Shown here: positions 34,260 to 44,751 of the stretch, one piece after another | How positions within the stretch are numbered: position 1 is the first letter of the stretch | Layout of the letters: each line of letters begins with the position of its first letter | Position numbers and translations under genes: made by a program | The notes under the pieces: generated by a model | What the model saw: the letters and a program-made list of their open reading frames with translations, nothing else | Database searches by the model: none | What the model was told of the DNA's origin: nothing | Assembly: GCF_042453785.1 (NCBI RefSeq) | Contig: NC_091661.1 | Location: 26,651,501-26,715,500, forward strand | DNA length: 64,000 nucleotides | Direction: 5' to 3' | From: Malus domestica | Taxonomy: Eukaryota > Streptophyta > Magnoliopsida > Rosales > Rosaceae

Positions 34260-35468
34260 ATGTTAGATGTCATGGAAGCTGGCCGATGATACACTCAATA
34301 AGATCCGGTCTTCCTCCTAACTTCTGCTTCTTCGTCTCCTAGCAAGGGATACAAACAACAATGTTGGTTTTAAAGAAAAACCAAATAGAGTATAGACATT
34401 GGAGGTAGTGAATGCTAACAGCCATATAAAAACTATTTGAGTAGAGACATATGATATATGAGATACTACCTTATTAGTTTGATAGAAAGACCATGCTAGT
34501 CCCCGAGGCAACCAGAAATTCAAGGAGGCCTGTTAGTGTAGTCGGGAACAATCTGGTCAGCTCGCACTCTATTTCATGAAGTGTCTGCATAGAACATGCA
34601 TATGATACTTAAAAAAAAAAGGTGGGGAAATTATCAATACGACAGACTTGAAAAGCATAACCAAATCATACCATCCGATTCTCCCCAAGCCTTTGTGCAT
34701 GTTGATTCCCATGGTTTGCTGTATTTTTTGTGAAATCAAATATACCCACCACACTGTCCTGGTATCCCTTTTTGTTGTGCGATCTATCATTGAGAACCGA
34801 CAGTAAACATTTTTTGTGGACTGACGTTTCAAGTGATGATTGAAGGCTCACCACTGTCCCCTTGTGCTTATGAGTGTAAGCTTGTCTCCAGTTGCTCCTT
34901 TTCGTGTCATTGAGGTGCAGAATGGCGCGAAATGGGAAAAAGAACCTCTCTGAAGACCCTTGTAGTAAAGGGTGGTGATATAGGTCATAAAACGTAACTC
35001 TGTTGGATTGTAAATGAATTTAGTCTGAGTCTTGTTATAAAAAAACATAACAAGATTTTTATTTGTAAAGTACCTTTGTTGTCCTGCCATGTACATGAAG
35101 TGTTTAAGTTTAGGGTAGTCTTTGTCACCTGGAATGGTTTTAAGTAACTCTATCAACTGTTTACGAAGTGGCGCCAACGGTGTTCCTCTGCTAAGTACTT
35201 TAAGTATTTTTCCCTCATCGGAGGTGATATTTTTGCCAGTCCCAAGAACCCGCGAGCATTTTCGCTTTCGAACAACTCCATTAAAATGAATCTATATGTA
35301 GGAAAAAAAGAATTATTAATTTAAGAAATATAGAGGGAGGGTCTAATTCAATTAATGATTACCTGATCCGATTCCTGTATCGAGGAACCAAACTTTGTCC
35401 GTTCCATCGGCTTTCTATGTTGTCTTTATTGAGAACATACGATAGTTGGTGGTACGTTCTACTGAGCC
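34260..35468 (-). repeat. Unrecognised repeated unit U, copy 1
   Basis: Minus-strand copy of a unit found in whole or part at least five times between 34.2 and 40.7 kb. It contains a GT-AG intron-like gap (GATCAG/GTAATTCC to CATATAG/ATTC) and a longer open stretch reading LRKQLIELLKTIPGDKDYPK-LKHFMYMAGQQR, which suggests a captured gene fragment. I do not recognise the protein. The copies differ by substitutions and have no shared full-length frame. Confidence 0.7.
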
Positions 35469-36490
35469 CAAGTACCACCGACTATCAGATGTTCTCAATA
35501 AAGACAATACAGAAAGCCGATGGAACCGACAAAGTTTGGTTCCTACATATAAGAATCTGATCAAGTAATTCCTAATTGAATTAGACCCTCCCTTTATATT
35601 TCTTAAATTAATAATTCTTTTTTCCTACATATAGATTCATTTTAATGGAGTTGTTCAAAAGCGAAAATGCTCGTGGGTTCTTGGGACTGGCAAACATATC
35701 ACCTCCGATGAGGCAAAAATACTTAAAGTACTTAGCAGAGGAACACCGTTGCCGCCACTTCGTAAACAGTTGATAGAGTTACTTAGGTATTTATAGTTTT
35801 TTGTGAAATCAAGTATACACACCACACTGTATTTTTTGTGGACTGACGTTTCAAGTGATGATTGAAGGCTCACCACTGTCCCCTTGTGCTTATTAGTGTA
35901 AGCTTGTCTCCAGTTGCTCCCTTTCGTGTCATGGAGGTGCAGAATGGTGCGAAGTGGGAAAAAAAACCTCTCTGAAGACCCTTGTAGTAAAGGGTGGTGA
36001 TATAGGTCATAAAACGTAACTCTGTTGGATTGTAAATGAATTTAGTCGGAGTCTTGTTATAAAAAAAACATAACAAGATTTTTATTTGTAAAGTACCTTT
36101 GTTGTCCTGCCATGTACATGAAGTGTTTAAGTTTAGGGTAGTCTTTGTCACCCGGAATGGTTTTAAGTAATTCTATCAACTGTTTACGAAGTGGCGGCAA
36201 CGGTGTTCCTCTGCTAAGTACTTTAAGTATTTTTGCCTCATCGGAGGTGATATGTTTGCCAGTCCCAAGAACCCACGAGCATTTTCGCTTTCGAACAACT
36301 CCATTAAAATGAATCTATATGTAGGAAAAAAAGAATTATTAATTTAAGAAATATAGAGGGATGGTCTAATTCAATTAATGATTACCTGATCCGATTCCTG
36401 TATGTAGGAACCAAACTTTGTCCGTTCCATCGGCTTTCTATGTTGTCTTTATTGAGAACATACGATAGTTGGTGGTACGTTCTACTGAGC
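35469..36490. repeat. Loop of the large palindrome: two opposed partial U copies
   Basis: 35469-35786 is a plus-orientation partial U, 35787-36490 a minus-orientation one. The head-to-head junction sequence (GTTGGTGGTAC...GTACCACCGAC around 35468) is repeated almost unchanged around 36485, and in diverged form near 40138. Confidence 0.8.
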
Positions 36491-39195
36491 CCAAGTACCA
36501 CCGACTATCAGATGTTCTCAATAAAGACAATACAGAAAGCCGATGGAACCGACAAAGTTTGGTTCCTACATATAAGAATCTGATCAGGTAATTCCTAATT
36601 GAATTAGACCCTCCCTTTATATTTCTTAAATTAATAATTCTTTTTTCCTACATATAGATTCATTTTATTGGAGTTGTTCGAAAGCGAAAACGATTGTGGG
36701 TTCTTAGGACCGGCAAACATACTTATCACCTCTGGCAAGGTAAAAATACTTAGAGTACTTAGTAAAGGAACGTCGTTGCCGCCACTTCGTAAACAGTTGA
36801 TAGAGTTACTTAAAACCATTCCGGGCGACAAAGACTACCCTGAACTTAAACACTTCATGTACATGGCAGGACAACAAAGGTACTTTACAAATAAATATCT
36901 TGTTGTGTTCTTTTATAACAAGACTCAGACTAAATTCATTTCCAATCCAACATAGTTACGTTTTATGACCTATATCACCACCCTTTACTACAAGGGTCTT
37001 CGGAGAGGTTCTTTTTCCCATTTCGCGCCATTCTGCACCTCAATGACACGAAAAGGAGCAACTGGAGACAAGCTTACACTCATAAGCACAAGGGGACAGT
37101 GGTGAGCCTTCAATCATCACTTGAAACGTCAGTCCACCAAAAATGTTTCTTGTCGGTTCTCAATGATAGATCGCACAACAAAAAGGGATACCAGGACAAT
37201 GTGGTGGGTATATTGGATTTCACAAAAAATACAGCAAACCATGGGAATCAACATGCACAAAGGCTTGGGGAGAATCGGATGGTATGATTTGGTTATGCTT
37301 TTCAAGTCTGTCGTATTGATAATTTCCCCACCCTTTTTTTTTAGTATCATATGCATGTTCTATGCAGACACTTTATGAAATAGAGCGCGAGCTGACCAGA
37401 TTGTTCCCGACTACACTAACAGGCCTCCTTGAATTTCTGGTTGCCTCGGGGACTAGCATGGTCTTTCTATCAAACTAATAAGGTAGTATCTCATATATCA
37501 TATGTCTCTACTCAAATAGTTTTTATATGGCTGTTAGCATTCACTACCTCCAATGTCTATACTCTATTTGGTTTTTCTTTAAAACCAACATTGTTGTTTG
37601 TATCCCTTGCTAGGAGACGGAGAAGCAGAAGTTAGGAGGAAGACCGGATCTTATCGAGTGTATCATCGGCCAGCTTCCATGACATCTAACATTAACTAGT
37701 TCAAGTCAGAAAATGATGACAGACTTGCTAACTTAAAAGTGTTTGTTTGTATCAGAGCAGTTAGTAGGATTTTATCTAGGCTTTTGGGATAAATCGACAC
37801 TTTAAGCACTATCTGCGTTGACACTTCAAACTCATTTTTGTTTCGGTTTTAAAAGGCATTACTTAAATTTGAATAAGAAAATTCTACTCTACTAGATTAG
37901 ATGGTATTGATGTAAATATTTGAGGTTTACCTGATTTGCGGTGGTTTCAACCATAAGTTTCTTCAACTCTTACAAGTTACAACCATCCAGAACCCTGTAG
38001 CAAATCGATTGGTTGACATGACCTGCGAGAAAAAAGAAATCCCTTCTACATTAACCAACATTTCTCTTGTAGAAGGAAATACAATGCATTTCGGCATGGA
38101 AACAAACAAAATCATGAGCTTAAACCCTGAGATTAACAAGACATCCAAAAACTTGAAACCAAAGAATTAAATCAGCGGTTTCGATCGCGGTAATTAGTAG
38201 AAGTAGCAGCCTAATTATGGGAAAACTAACACCATGCTACCTAATTGAATTGCTACTTCTAATATCAGTTTACTTCCACAAACAATTATAATTCAACAAA
38301 TATTTAAACATTTTAATTAAATTTATACTTTATTTTAACAAATTCAACAAAAATTCCTAATCTGAAAATGCAGCAAATGATAACAAATATATAATTAGAA
38401 AAAATAGCAAAGAGATACAGAGAGAGATGTTTGCAATTAGTTTATGTTGGCAATGTGAACTTTTGGATGACTTGCATTGTTACATTTGTTTTAACAGAAT
38501 ATGACAGAAAGATGGCCGGGGAAAGGGGAGGGAGAGGGTTGGCAATGAGATCTTGGTGTTGGGACGGAGACTACATGAGGCTGAGGGTGTTGTCCGAGAG
38601 GGGAGTGCAGCTGTAAGAGTATTGAACTGAAAAGAGGAGGTTATATATATGCTCTTATGCACGACTTTTTCATGCTCTGACACACACCTTTTTCATTTTT
38701 CACCTTTCCATCTTTGGACATCTGGTCAAATGAAAGCAACGACGTGATTGGAAGAGAAAATACTGAGCTTTGTCCTGTCCCAACCAAAATATATATATAC
38801 ATACACACACTTTATACCAGGTTTTAAAAAACGCTAGGCGCTAGTCGGGCAACGGGCTGGTGCCTAGTGCCTAGGAGGCTAGGTGGGCGCCTAGGCAACC
38901 TAGATGGATTTAAGTAAATTTCTTGTATATATTGTAAATAAGTGCATATTGACACTTACAAAAAATTATATTTGTATGAAATCCATAGATAAGATAATAA
39001 AAAAAATGATAAAATGCAAAAAGAGTATTCAACAAGTCCAAAATTTAAAAACACATTAAGCATATATGTCATATAACCATAGTGAGGAGTATTGTAAGAT
39101 GACAAATGTACAACAAGTTCACAATTTTAATTCACTTAGACTTATATAGGATTTTTTATTTTATTTTTTAATTTCATAAAAAAAAACCGCCTAGC
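36490..39195. repeat. Large inverted repeat, right arm
   Basis: Reverse complement of the left arm: U copy (36491-37700, plus), spacer, MnSOD fragment (37870-38440, minus), leader-like segment, then the Mutator-like MITE broken off at about 39195. It carries the uninterrupted site for the 835-bp Harbinger insertion. Confidence 0.88.
37870..38440 (-). pseudogene. MnSOD gene fragment, copy in right arm
   Basis: Mirror copy of 33525-34085, with the same exon losses (reverse-strand CAGGTCATGTCAACCAATCG and AGGGTTCTGGATGGTTGTAA). The shared losses show that it was copied from the left-arm fragment, or both from one precursor, after the MnSOD sequence decayed. Confidence 0.88.
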
Positions 39196-39204
39196 TTTCA
39201 TATG

Positions 39205-40660
39205 GCGACCATCCCTCTATATTTCTTAAATTAATAATTCTTTTTTTCCTACATATAGATTCATTTTAATGGAGTTGTTCAAAAGCGAAAATGCTCGTGG
39301 GTTCTTGGGACTGGCAAACATATCACCTCCGATGAGGTAAAAATACTTAAAGTACTTAGCAGAGGAACACCGTTGCCGCCACTTCGTAAACAGTTGATAT
39401 AGTTACTTAAACCCATTCCAGGTGACAAAGACTACCCTAAACTTAAACACTTCATGTACATGGCAGGACAACAAAGGTACTTTACAAATAAAAATCTTGT
39501 TATGTTTTTTTTATAACAAGACTCCGACTAAATTCATTAACAATCCAACAGAGTTACGTTTTATGACCTATATCACCACCCTTTACTACAAGGGTCTTCA
39601 GAGAGGTTCTTTTTCCCACTTCGCGCCATTCTGCACCTCAATGACACAAAAAGGAGCAACTGGAGACAAGCTTACACTAATAAGCACAAGGGGACAGTGG
39701 CGAGCCTTCAATCATCACTTGAAACGTCAATCCACAAAAAATACAGTGTGGTGTGTATACTTGATTTCACAAAAAATACAGCAAACCATGGGAATCAACA
39801 TGCGCAAAGGCTTGGGGAAAATCGGATGGTATGCCTTGGTTATGCTTTTCAAGTCTGTCGTATTGATAATTCCCCTTTTTTTTAAAGTATCATATGCATG
39901 TTCTATGTAAACGCTTGATGAAATAGAGCGCGAGCTGATCGGATTGTTCTCGACTAGACTAACAGACCTCTTTGAATTTCTGGTTGCCTCGGGGACTAGC
40001 ATGGTCTTTCTATCAAACTAATAAGGTCGTATCTCATATATCATTGTCTCTACTCAAATAGTTTTTATATGGCTGTTAGCATTCGCTATCAATTTCTGTA
40101 CTTTATTGAGAACATCTAATAGTTGGTGGTACATTCTACTGAGCCTAAGTATTGCCGACTATCAGATGTTCTCAATAAAGACAATAGAGAAAGCCGATGG
40201 AACGGACAAAGTTTGGTTCCTACATACAAGAATCTGATCAGGTAATCCTATTGAATTAGACCCTCCTTTTATGTTTCTTAAATTAATAGTTCTTTTTTCC
40301 TACATATAGATTCATTTTAATGGATTTGTTCGAAAGTGAAAACGCTTGTGGGTTCCTAGGACCGGCAAACATACTTGTCACCTCCGGCGAGGCAAAAATA
40401 CTTAGAGCACTTAGTAGAGAAACGCCGCTGCCGCCACTTCGTAAACAGTTGATAGAGTTACTTTAAACCATTCCGGGCGACAAAGAATACCCTAAACTTA
40501 AACACTTCATGTACATGGCAAGACAACAAAGGTACTTTACAAATTTTGTTTTTTATAACAAGACTCAGACTAAATTCATTTACAATCCAACAGAGTTACG
40601 TTTTATGACCTATATCACCACCCTTTATTACAAGGGTCTTCGAAGAGGTTCTTTTTGCCA
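39205..40660 (+). repeat. Two further direct partial U copies
   Basis: 39205-40112 starts inside the intron-like part of U and runs through its 3' portion; 40113-40660 starts with a diverged head-to-head junction and runs into the 5' portion before stopping at CTTCGAAGAGGTTCTTTTTG. Several open frames of 60-160 codons occur, but they conflict between copies. Confidence 0.75.
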
Positions 40661-40807
40661 ACCAGTATACCTTCTATATATTGGGAGGGGTGACACTGCA
40701 GCTTGGCTACAGTGCAATGAATGGGGGAATTTGATTATAGTTACGAAATTGCCATTATATTTTTCCATTACAAAATTGCCTTTTTTTTTTATTTTCTATA
40801 TATATTC
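40661..40807. other. Short spacer before the ORF2-only Harbinger element
   Basis: AT-rich, with a CTTCTATATATTGGGAGGGG start and T-rich runs. Nothing recognised. Confidence 0.5.
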
Positions 40808-40810
40808 TTA

Positions 40811-42680
40811 GATCACCTCCAATGGAAGGCTAAATGCTAAATTCCCCCCCCCCCCCAAACCATCTCCAACCCATGCTAAAACATTGGGCTAAATGCCAAA
40901 TGTTAAAGCTAGGCCAAATACCCCCTAGAATTCCCCCCTTACGCGACTGGACTCGCTGGCCATTGGGCCAGTCTCGGCCCGTTCATGCTCCAACGCGCCC
41001 CACGCGAAGCGCCTGCAATTCGTTTCCGACCAGGGTGGGCCCCGCTGTCAGCGGTTTGTCGGCCACCCAATGCAGTCCAACGACTACATTTTCAATCCGA
41101 TGGCTGGTTTTCACGGACCATTGGTTGATCCAACGGTCCATATTCAAATTTGATTTTTTTAAATATGTTATTTTAAAATACATTGAATCCAACGGTTGAG
41201 TTCAAATATAATCAAATCTAACGGTCCAAATTTAAATCCAACGGCTAAAATTATTTAACTCAAAATTCACCAAAAAACTCTATAAATACCTAAGTATTTG
41301 TTCAAACATCCACACAAAACTCAATTTTCTCTTACAATTATTCCAATTTATCTTTCTACCATTTCTTTCCATTTCCAAATTGTTCAACATGGCAAGAGAG
41401 CATATTAGAGGTCGTAAGTGGACATGTGAGGAAGATGTTGCTCTATGCTTGGCATGAGTTTCTATTAGCAAAAATGGTGCAGTTGGCACAAATCAAAATA
41501 AGAAGGTTTTGTGGGATAAAATCATTGCAAAGTTTCAAGAAAACTGCAATGGTGGTGGGCGGGATGGTGGGGGTGTTTATGAGCGGTGGAAGACTATCAA
41601 CAAAGCATGCACTTTATGGAAGAGAAGCTTGGAGAGAGTCATGGTTGGCATGGCTAGTGGACGGAGCGCCACAGAAATTGTGAGTTTTGTTTTTGATATT
41701 TTATTTGTCATGTACATAATATTATGTTGCAACTAATTATTTTTATGTATTTTTTGCATAGGGTGACGAAGCAATGAAAATTTACAAGATAAGAGTAACA
41801 CCAAAAAATCAAGTTTTTAAGTTGCAACATGTTTGGGACGTCCTCAAGGATTGTCCGAGGTGGGGAATCGATGCAGACCAACAATGGGGAAGATTATTTC
41901 AACGTGAAGCTGCACAGACAAATGCCGGAGGTGAAGGTGTTGATGAAATGACCCCATCTCCTTCTTTTGCAAGGCCATCGGGAAGAGATAAGCAAAATGA
42001 AGCAAAGAGAAAAGGGAAGTCCCAAGATCCGATGAGTGGACACTTTGATACCGGAATTGCAAAATTGAACAAAACTCATAGCACTCGCCAAGAAGAAGCT
42101 GCCCGAATGTGTTTGCAAATGAAGGAAATCTCAGATATGGAGGAAAATAGGTTTGAAATTGAATTCTTGATGAATGACCACAACAAATACACTCCAGAGA
42201 GGAAGAAGTTCTTACGTGGTAAGCAAAAGGAAATTATGCGAAAGTCTGCCTCAAGGAGTATGTTTCAAGATGATGAATCATTTGAACCCTATATCCCAAC
42301 ATTTCAACGAAGTCCATCACCAAGTGAAGATGGTGGATATGATTGTTAAGTTTATGTAGTGTATGAATTATGTGCTTTGAAAGATTGGTAAATTGAAAGT
42401 TAGCCCAGGGCTGAAAGATTGGTAAAAGTTGAAGGCTTGCTTTGTGGAAAATTTAGTGGTTTTTCAATATTTATCGGAATTTAAATTTTTTTAGATTAAA
42501 ATGTTCAAAATTAATTTACGATAGTCTACATTTTTTTTTTAAATTTAATTTAAGAAAAAAAATAGCCTAAGTTCATTCTTTAATAATCTCAGGCTAAAAT
42601 TTTAGATCAAAACGGTTGGAGCAAAAAATATGTTTCTAGGCTAAAATATTTGACTTTTAGCCCAACCATTGGAGATGGTC
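40811..42680 (+). mobile_element. ORF2-only PIF/Harbinger-type transposon, 1.87 kb
   Basis: TTA target duplication at 40808-40810 and 42681-42683. Ends are inverted: GATCACCTCCAATGG at the left, GACCATCTCCAATGG from the right. It contains a Myb/NAM-associated ORF2-type gene but no transposase, so it can move only with help. A poly-C run lies near 40850; a GC-rich patch at 40930-41060 and repeated CCAACGG words at 41090-41250 make up the left part. Confidence 0.82.
41389..42349 (+). pseudogene. Transposon ORF2 / Myb-like DNA-binding protein with one stop
   Basis: Two exons, 41389-41679 and 41762-42349, 292 codons. The N-terminal trihelix-like part reads RGRKWTCEEDVALCLA, then a TGA where relatives have Trp, then VGTNQNKKVLWDKIIAKFQE and YERWKTINKACTLWKRSLER. 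Exon 2 carries FKLQHVWDVLKDCPRW, QQWGRLFQREAAQTNAGGEG, a basic stretch and a charged helical tail. The frame is otherwise open, including across the intron. This is the large plant family often annotated as No-apical-meristem-associated or glutathione-transferase-T3-like, in fact Harbinger ORF2. Confidence 0.88.
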
Positions 42681-42683
42681 TTA

Positions 42684-43261
42684 ATGTTAAGTATGGACTA
42701 TCGTTTGGGCTTGTGGGTATGGTCTTAATGCTAAGTATGGGCTATCGTTTGGGCTTGTGGGTTTGGGTGCTACATGAGCTGAGGTATGGATTAATTTGTG
42801 GGTTTGGTCATGTGGTGTTCCTTGGTCAGAGTAATGTTTTTGTTCATTTAGACCCGTATTAAGCCTGGCAGAGTAATGTTTTTGCCTATTTAGGCCGGTA
42901 CTAGGCCTAGCACGATTAGTTGTGACTCATTTAAACATATCTGATTTCTCTTTACGTTTAAGGATTTCATTAGTGGGGCAAGTTCATTTTTTCAGAGTAA
43001 CATTTTAGATAATGGGTTGAATGTCATGATATGTAAGCACATTTAGTTGTATTTTTTTTTCAACGACATTTAGTTGTATTATTCTAAAAAACAAATGTAG
43101 TTTTTTTAATAGTGCTCAATATGACCGTAAAATGTTTCAACTTGATTTCCAAAGGAACAAAGAGCCTAAATTCCCTAGCAAACAACTCTTCTACCAAAAA
43201 CAACTAAACTATCTAACAAAGAATACAAATGAGATCGATGTTGCTTGGATGAGTAAGGCGG
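42684..43261. other. Spacer between Harbinger element and SINE
   Basis: No gene seen. A unit of about 46 bp (AAGTATGG(A/G)CTATCGTTTGG and neighbours) is tandemly duplicated at 42675-42770, starting inside the transposon end; GCAGAGTAATGTTTTTG also recurs at 42826 and 42869. Confidence 0.6.
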
Positions 43262-43437
43262 TTATTTATTTATTTATTTATTTATTTTTAACAAACGATA
43301 TTCTCTACATTAAGGGGAGTGGGTAAGTTTAGCCTCACAATGGGCTAGCAATAATGTGGTTTAAATTTGCCTTTGACGAGAATCGAACCTAAGACCTCTT
43401 ACTCACAAGCGAAGAGGCATATCACTAGACCGAAGTG
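43262..43437 (-). mobile_element. tRNA-derived SINE, near full length
   Basis: On the minus strand: a tRNA-like head with GGTCTAGTGATATGCC (A-box side), then AGGTTCGATTCTCG (B box), a body with TTGTGAGGCTAAAC and a T/A-rich tail corresponding to the (ATTT)n at 43262-43290. This arrangement is typical of the widespread plant Au-like SINEs. Confidence 0.8.
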
Positions 43438-43476
43438 AGTATGGCTGTTTTGTTTTCAAATTAAAGTCACCGTAAC

Positions 43477-44751
43477 TTACATGTAGGATATCATAATCGT
43501 AATCGTAATCGTAATCATTATACCCTGAGTCGGAATAAACCTTCTATACCAAGGACCTGAGTCGGGATGAAGGTAGTTGTCTATAGCTGATTCAGAAAAT
43601 TCATAGTCAGCAATGGAATCTTCAGGTAGCCACAATGTTCTGATTCCTTCAGCACATCTCATTCTCAAATCTCCGTCAAGGTCAAGATTGAAACAACAGC
43701 GCAGGTCAAGCGACACGAGACGAGGACAACAGTCAAGAATTTTTCGCAAGCCTCCGTCCGTCAGCAAATTTCCGATAATTTGGAGGTGCTGCAAGCCATG
43801 CATGGTTCCTGCTATTGCAAGAGCGTCGTCGTTATTTCTCCTCCGTACCACGTTTTGTTAAGTTTGAATGATTTCAAAAGTGGACAAGAGCGTCCGACCA
43901 CTTGCAAGGATTCACGTGACAATCCATGATACAATGAAATTTCAAGGTGCTCCAACAATGGAAGCTTTGAAGCCACTTTCCCCAGTTCCACAGCAGAATT
44001 CACGAGTCGGAGACTTCTAATTCTACTCGAACTGCATAAAGGGTTTAAGATTTTTAGCCACCGATGTACACCAAACTCACATACTAAAGTAACAATAATA
44101 TATAAACATGCAAAACTGACCCCCGTCCGTCGTCCAACATGGTATAAATTCTAGGGAACTTTAATGAAACGCTTCCGGTACTGTTTACTTTAACGAAAAA
44201 CCATATTTTAACACTAAAAAGTCAATCATGATACTATTCACTCTATCTTTTGTTTTGTTCTTATCGTTAAAACTCAAAGTTTTCAAGTTCTTTTCATTAG
44301 TTTTCCTTAAATTCTATGGTGTTTGAGAAAGCATGACATACCTATCAGCGATATACTCAAGGACAGTAGCGGCGTCGTTGAAGTCGTCTAACTTGACCTC
44401 GACCAAATTACCACAGCTGCTATCAACCGCGTGTCGACACATCTTCTTCAAATCGTACTTCATGGTTAAGAGATATATCTCACGATTGCTCTTGACTAAG
44501 AGTCCTCGCATGTCAATGGTGCGCCACATGAGAGGATTCTTACAGATGTTGAACCACACCTTGCACACCATCGGAACGCTCGTCAGGATGTCGAAGGTTG
44601 TCAACCGTGAGAGTATTGATATTATAACGTCATCTGGTAGTTCCGTCCATCGATGGCAGTTTCGCACACGCTTTGCTCCAAGGCTTTTCATGATCTTTTT
44701 CTTCCACATTGCTCTGGTGTTGGTTGTTGTCTCTTTAAAGATATAACACAA
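43477..44751 (-). pseudogene. F-box/LRR protein, SKIP19-like, copy 2
   Basis: Candidate SCF ubiquitin-ligase substrate receptor. Exon 1 (44342-44751) encodes the F-box WTELPDDVIISILSRLTTFD-ILTSVPMVCKVWFNICKNP, MWRTIDMRG, CRHAVDSSCGNLVEVKLDDF. Exon 2 (43477-44031) carries LRRs: KLPLLEHLEISLYHGLSRES, CPLLKSFKLNKTWYGG, then NNDDALAIAGTMHGLQHLQI, LTDGGLRKILDCCPRLVSLD and the end LWLPEDSIADYEFSESA. The last part is in a different frame: between WYGG and NNDDALAI (about 43850) the sequence is 7 bp shorter than copy 1 (WYIGRTGCNDDALAI), which shifts the frame. The gene thus looks recently disabled, unless an unseen splice restores it. A 154-bp MITE sits in its intron. Either Met1 (44751) or Met15 (44709) could start. 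Confidence 0.85.
44154..44307. mobile_element. 154-bp MITE with 9-bp target duplication
   Basis: TAAATTCTA flanks both ends (44145-44153 and 44308-44316). Ends are inverted-like: GGGAACTTTAATGAAA and, from the right, AGGAAAACTAATGAAA. It lies in the intron of F-box copy 2 and is absent from the remnant intron of copy 1. Confidence 0.8.

Larger units (their letters stand above)
32319..35468. repeat. Large inverted repeat, left arm
   Basis: Mirror image of 36490-38815 (with the Mutator-like MITEs, 31801 to 39195). It holds, left to right, a leader-like segment, MnSOD-derived sequence (33525-34085), a unique spacer, and a reversed copy of an unrecognised repeated unit (34260-35468). Only this arm carries the 835-bp Harbinger element at 32504-33338. 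Without it the arms are nearly equal, about 2.7-2.8 kb. Confidence 0.88.

Noticed and set aside
33525-38440. MnSOD-like segments as processed (retro)pseudogenes
   Set aside because: They retain intron 1 and intron 4 sequence, so they arose from genomic DNA.
34848-39910. Open frames of 60-160 codons in the U copies (for example LRKQLIELLKTIPGDKDYPK) as protein-coding genes
   Set aside because: They differ in frame and extent between copies, have no shared start or stop and match nothing I recognise; described as a repeat with possible captured exon text.
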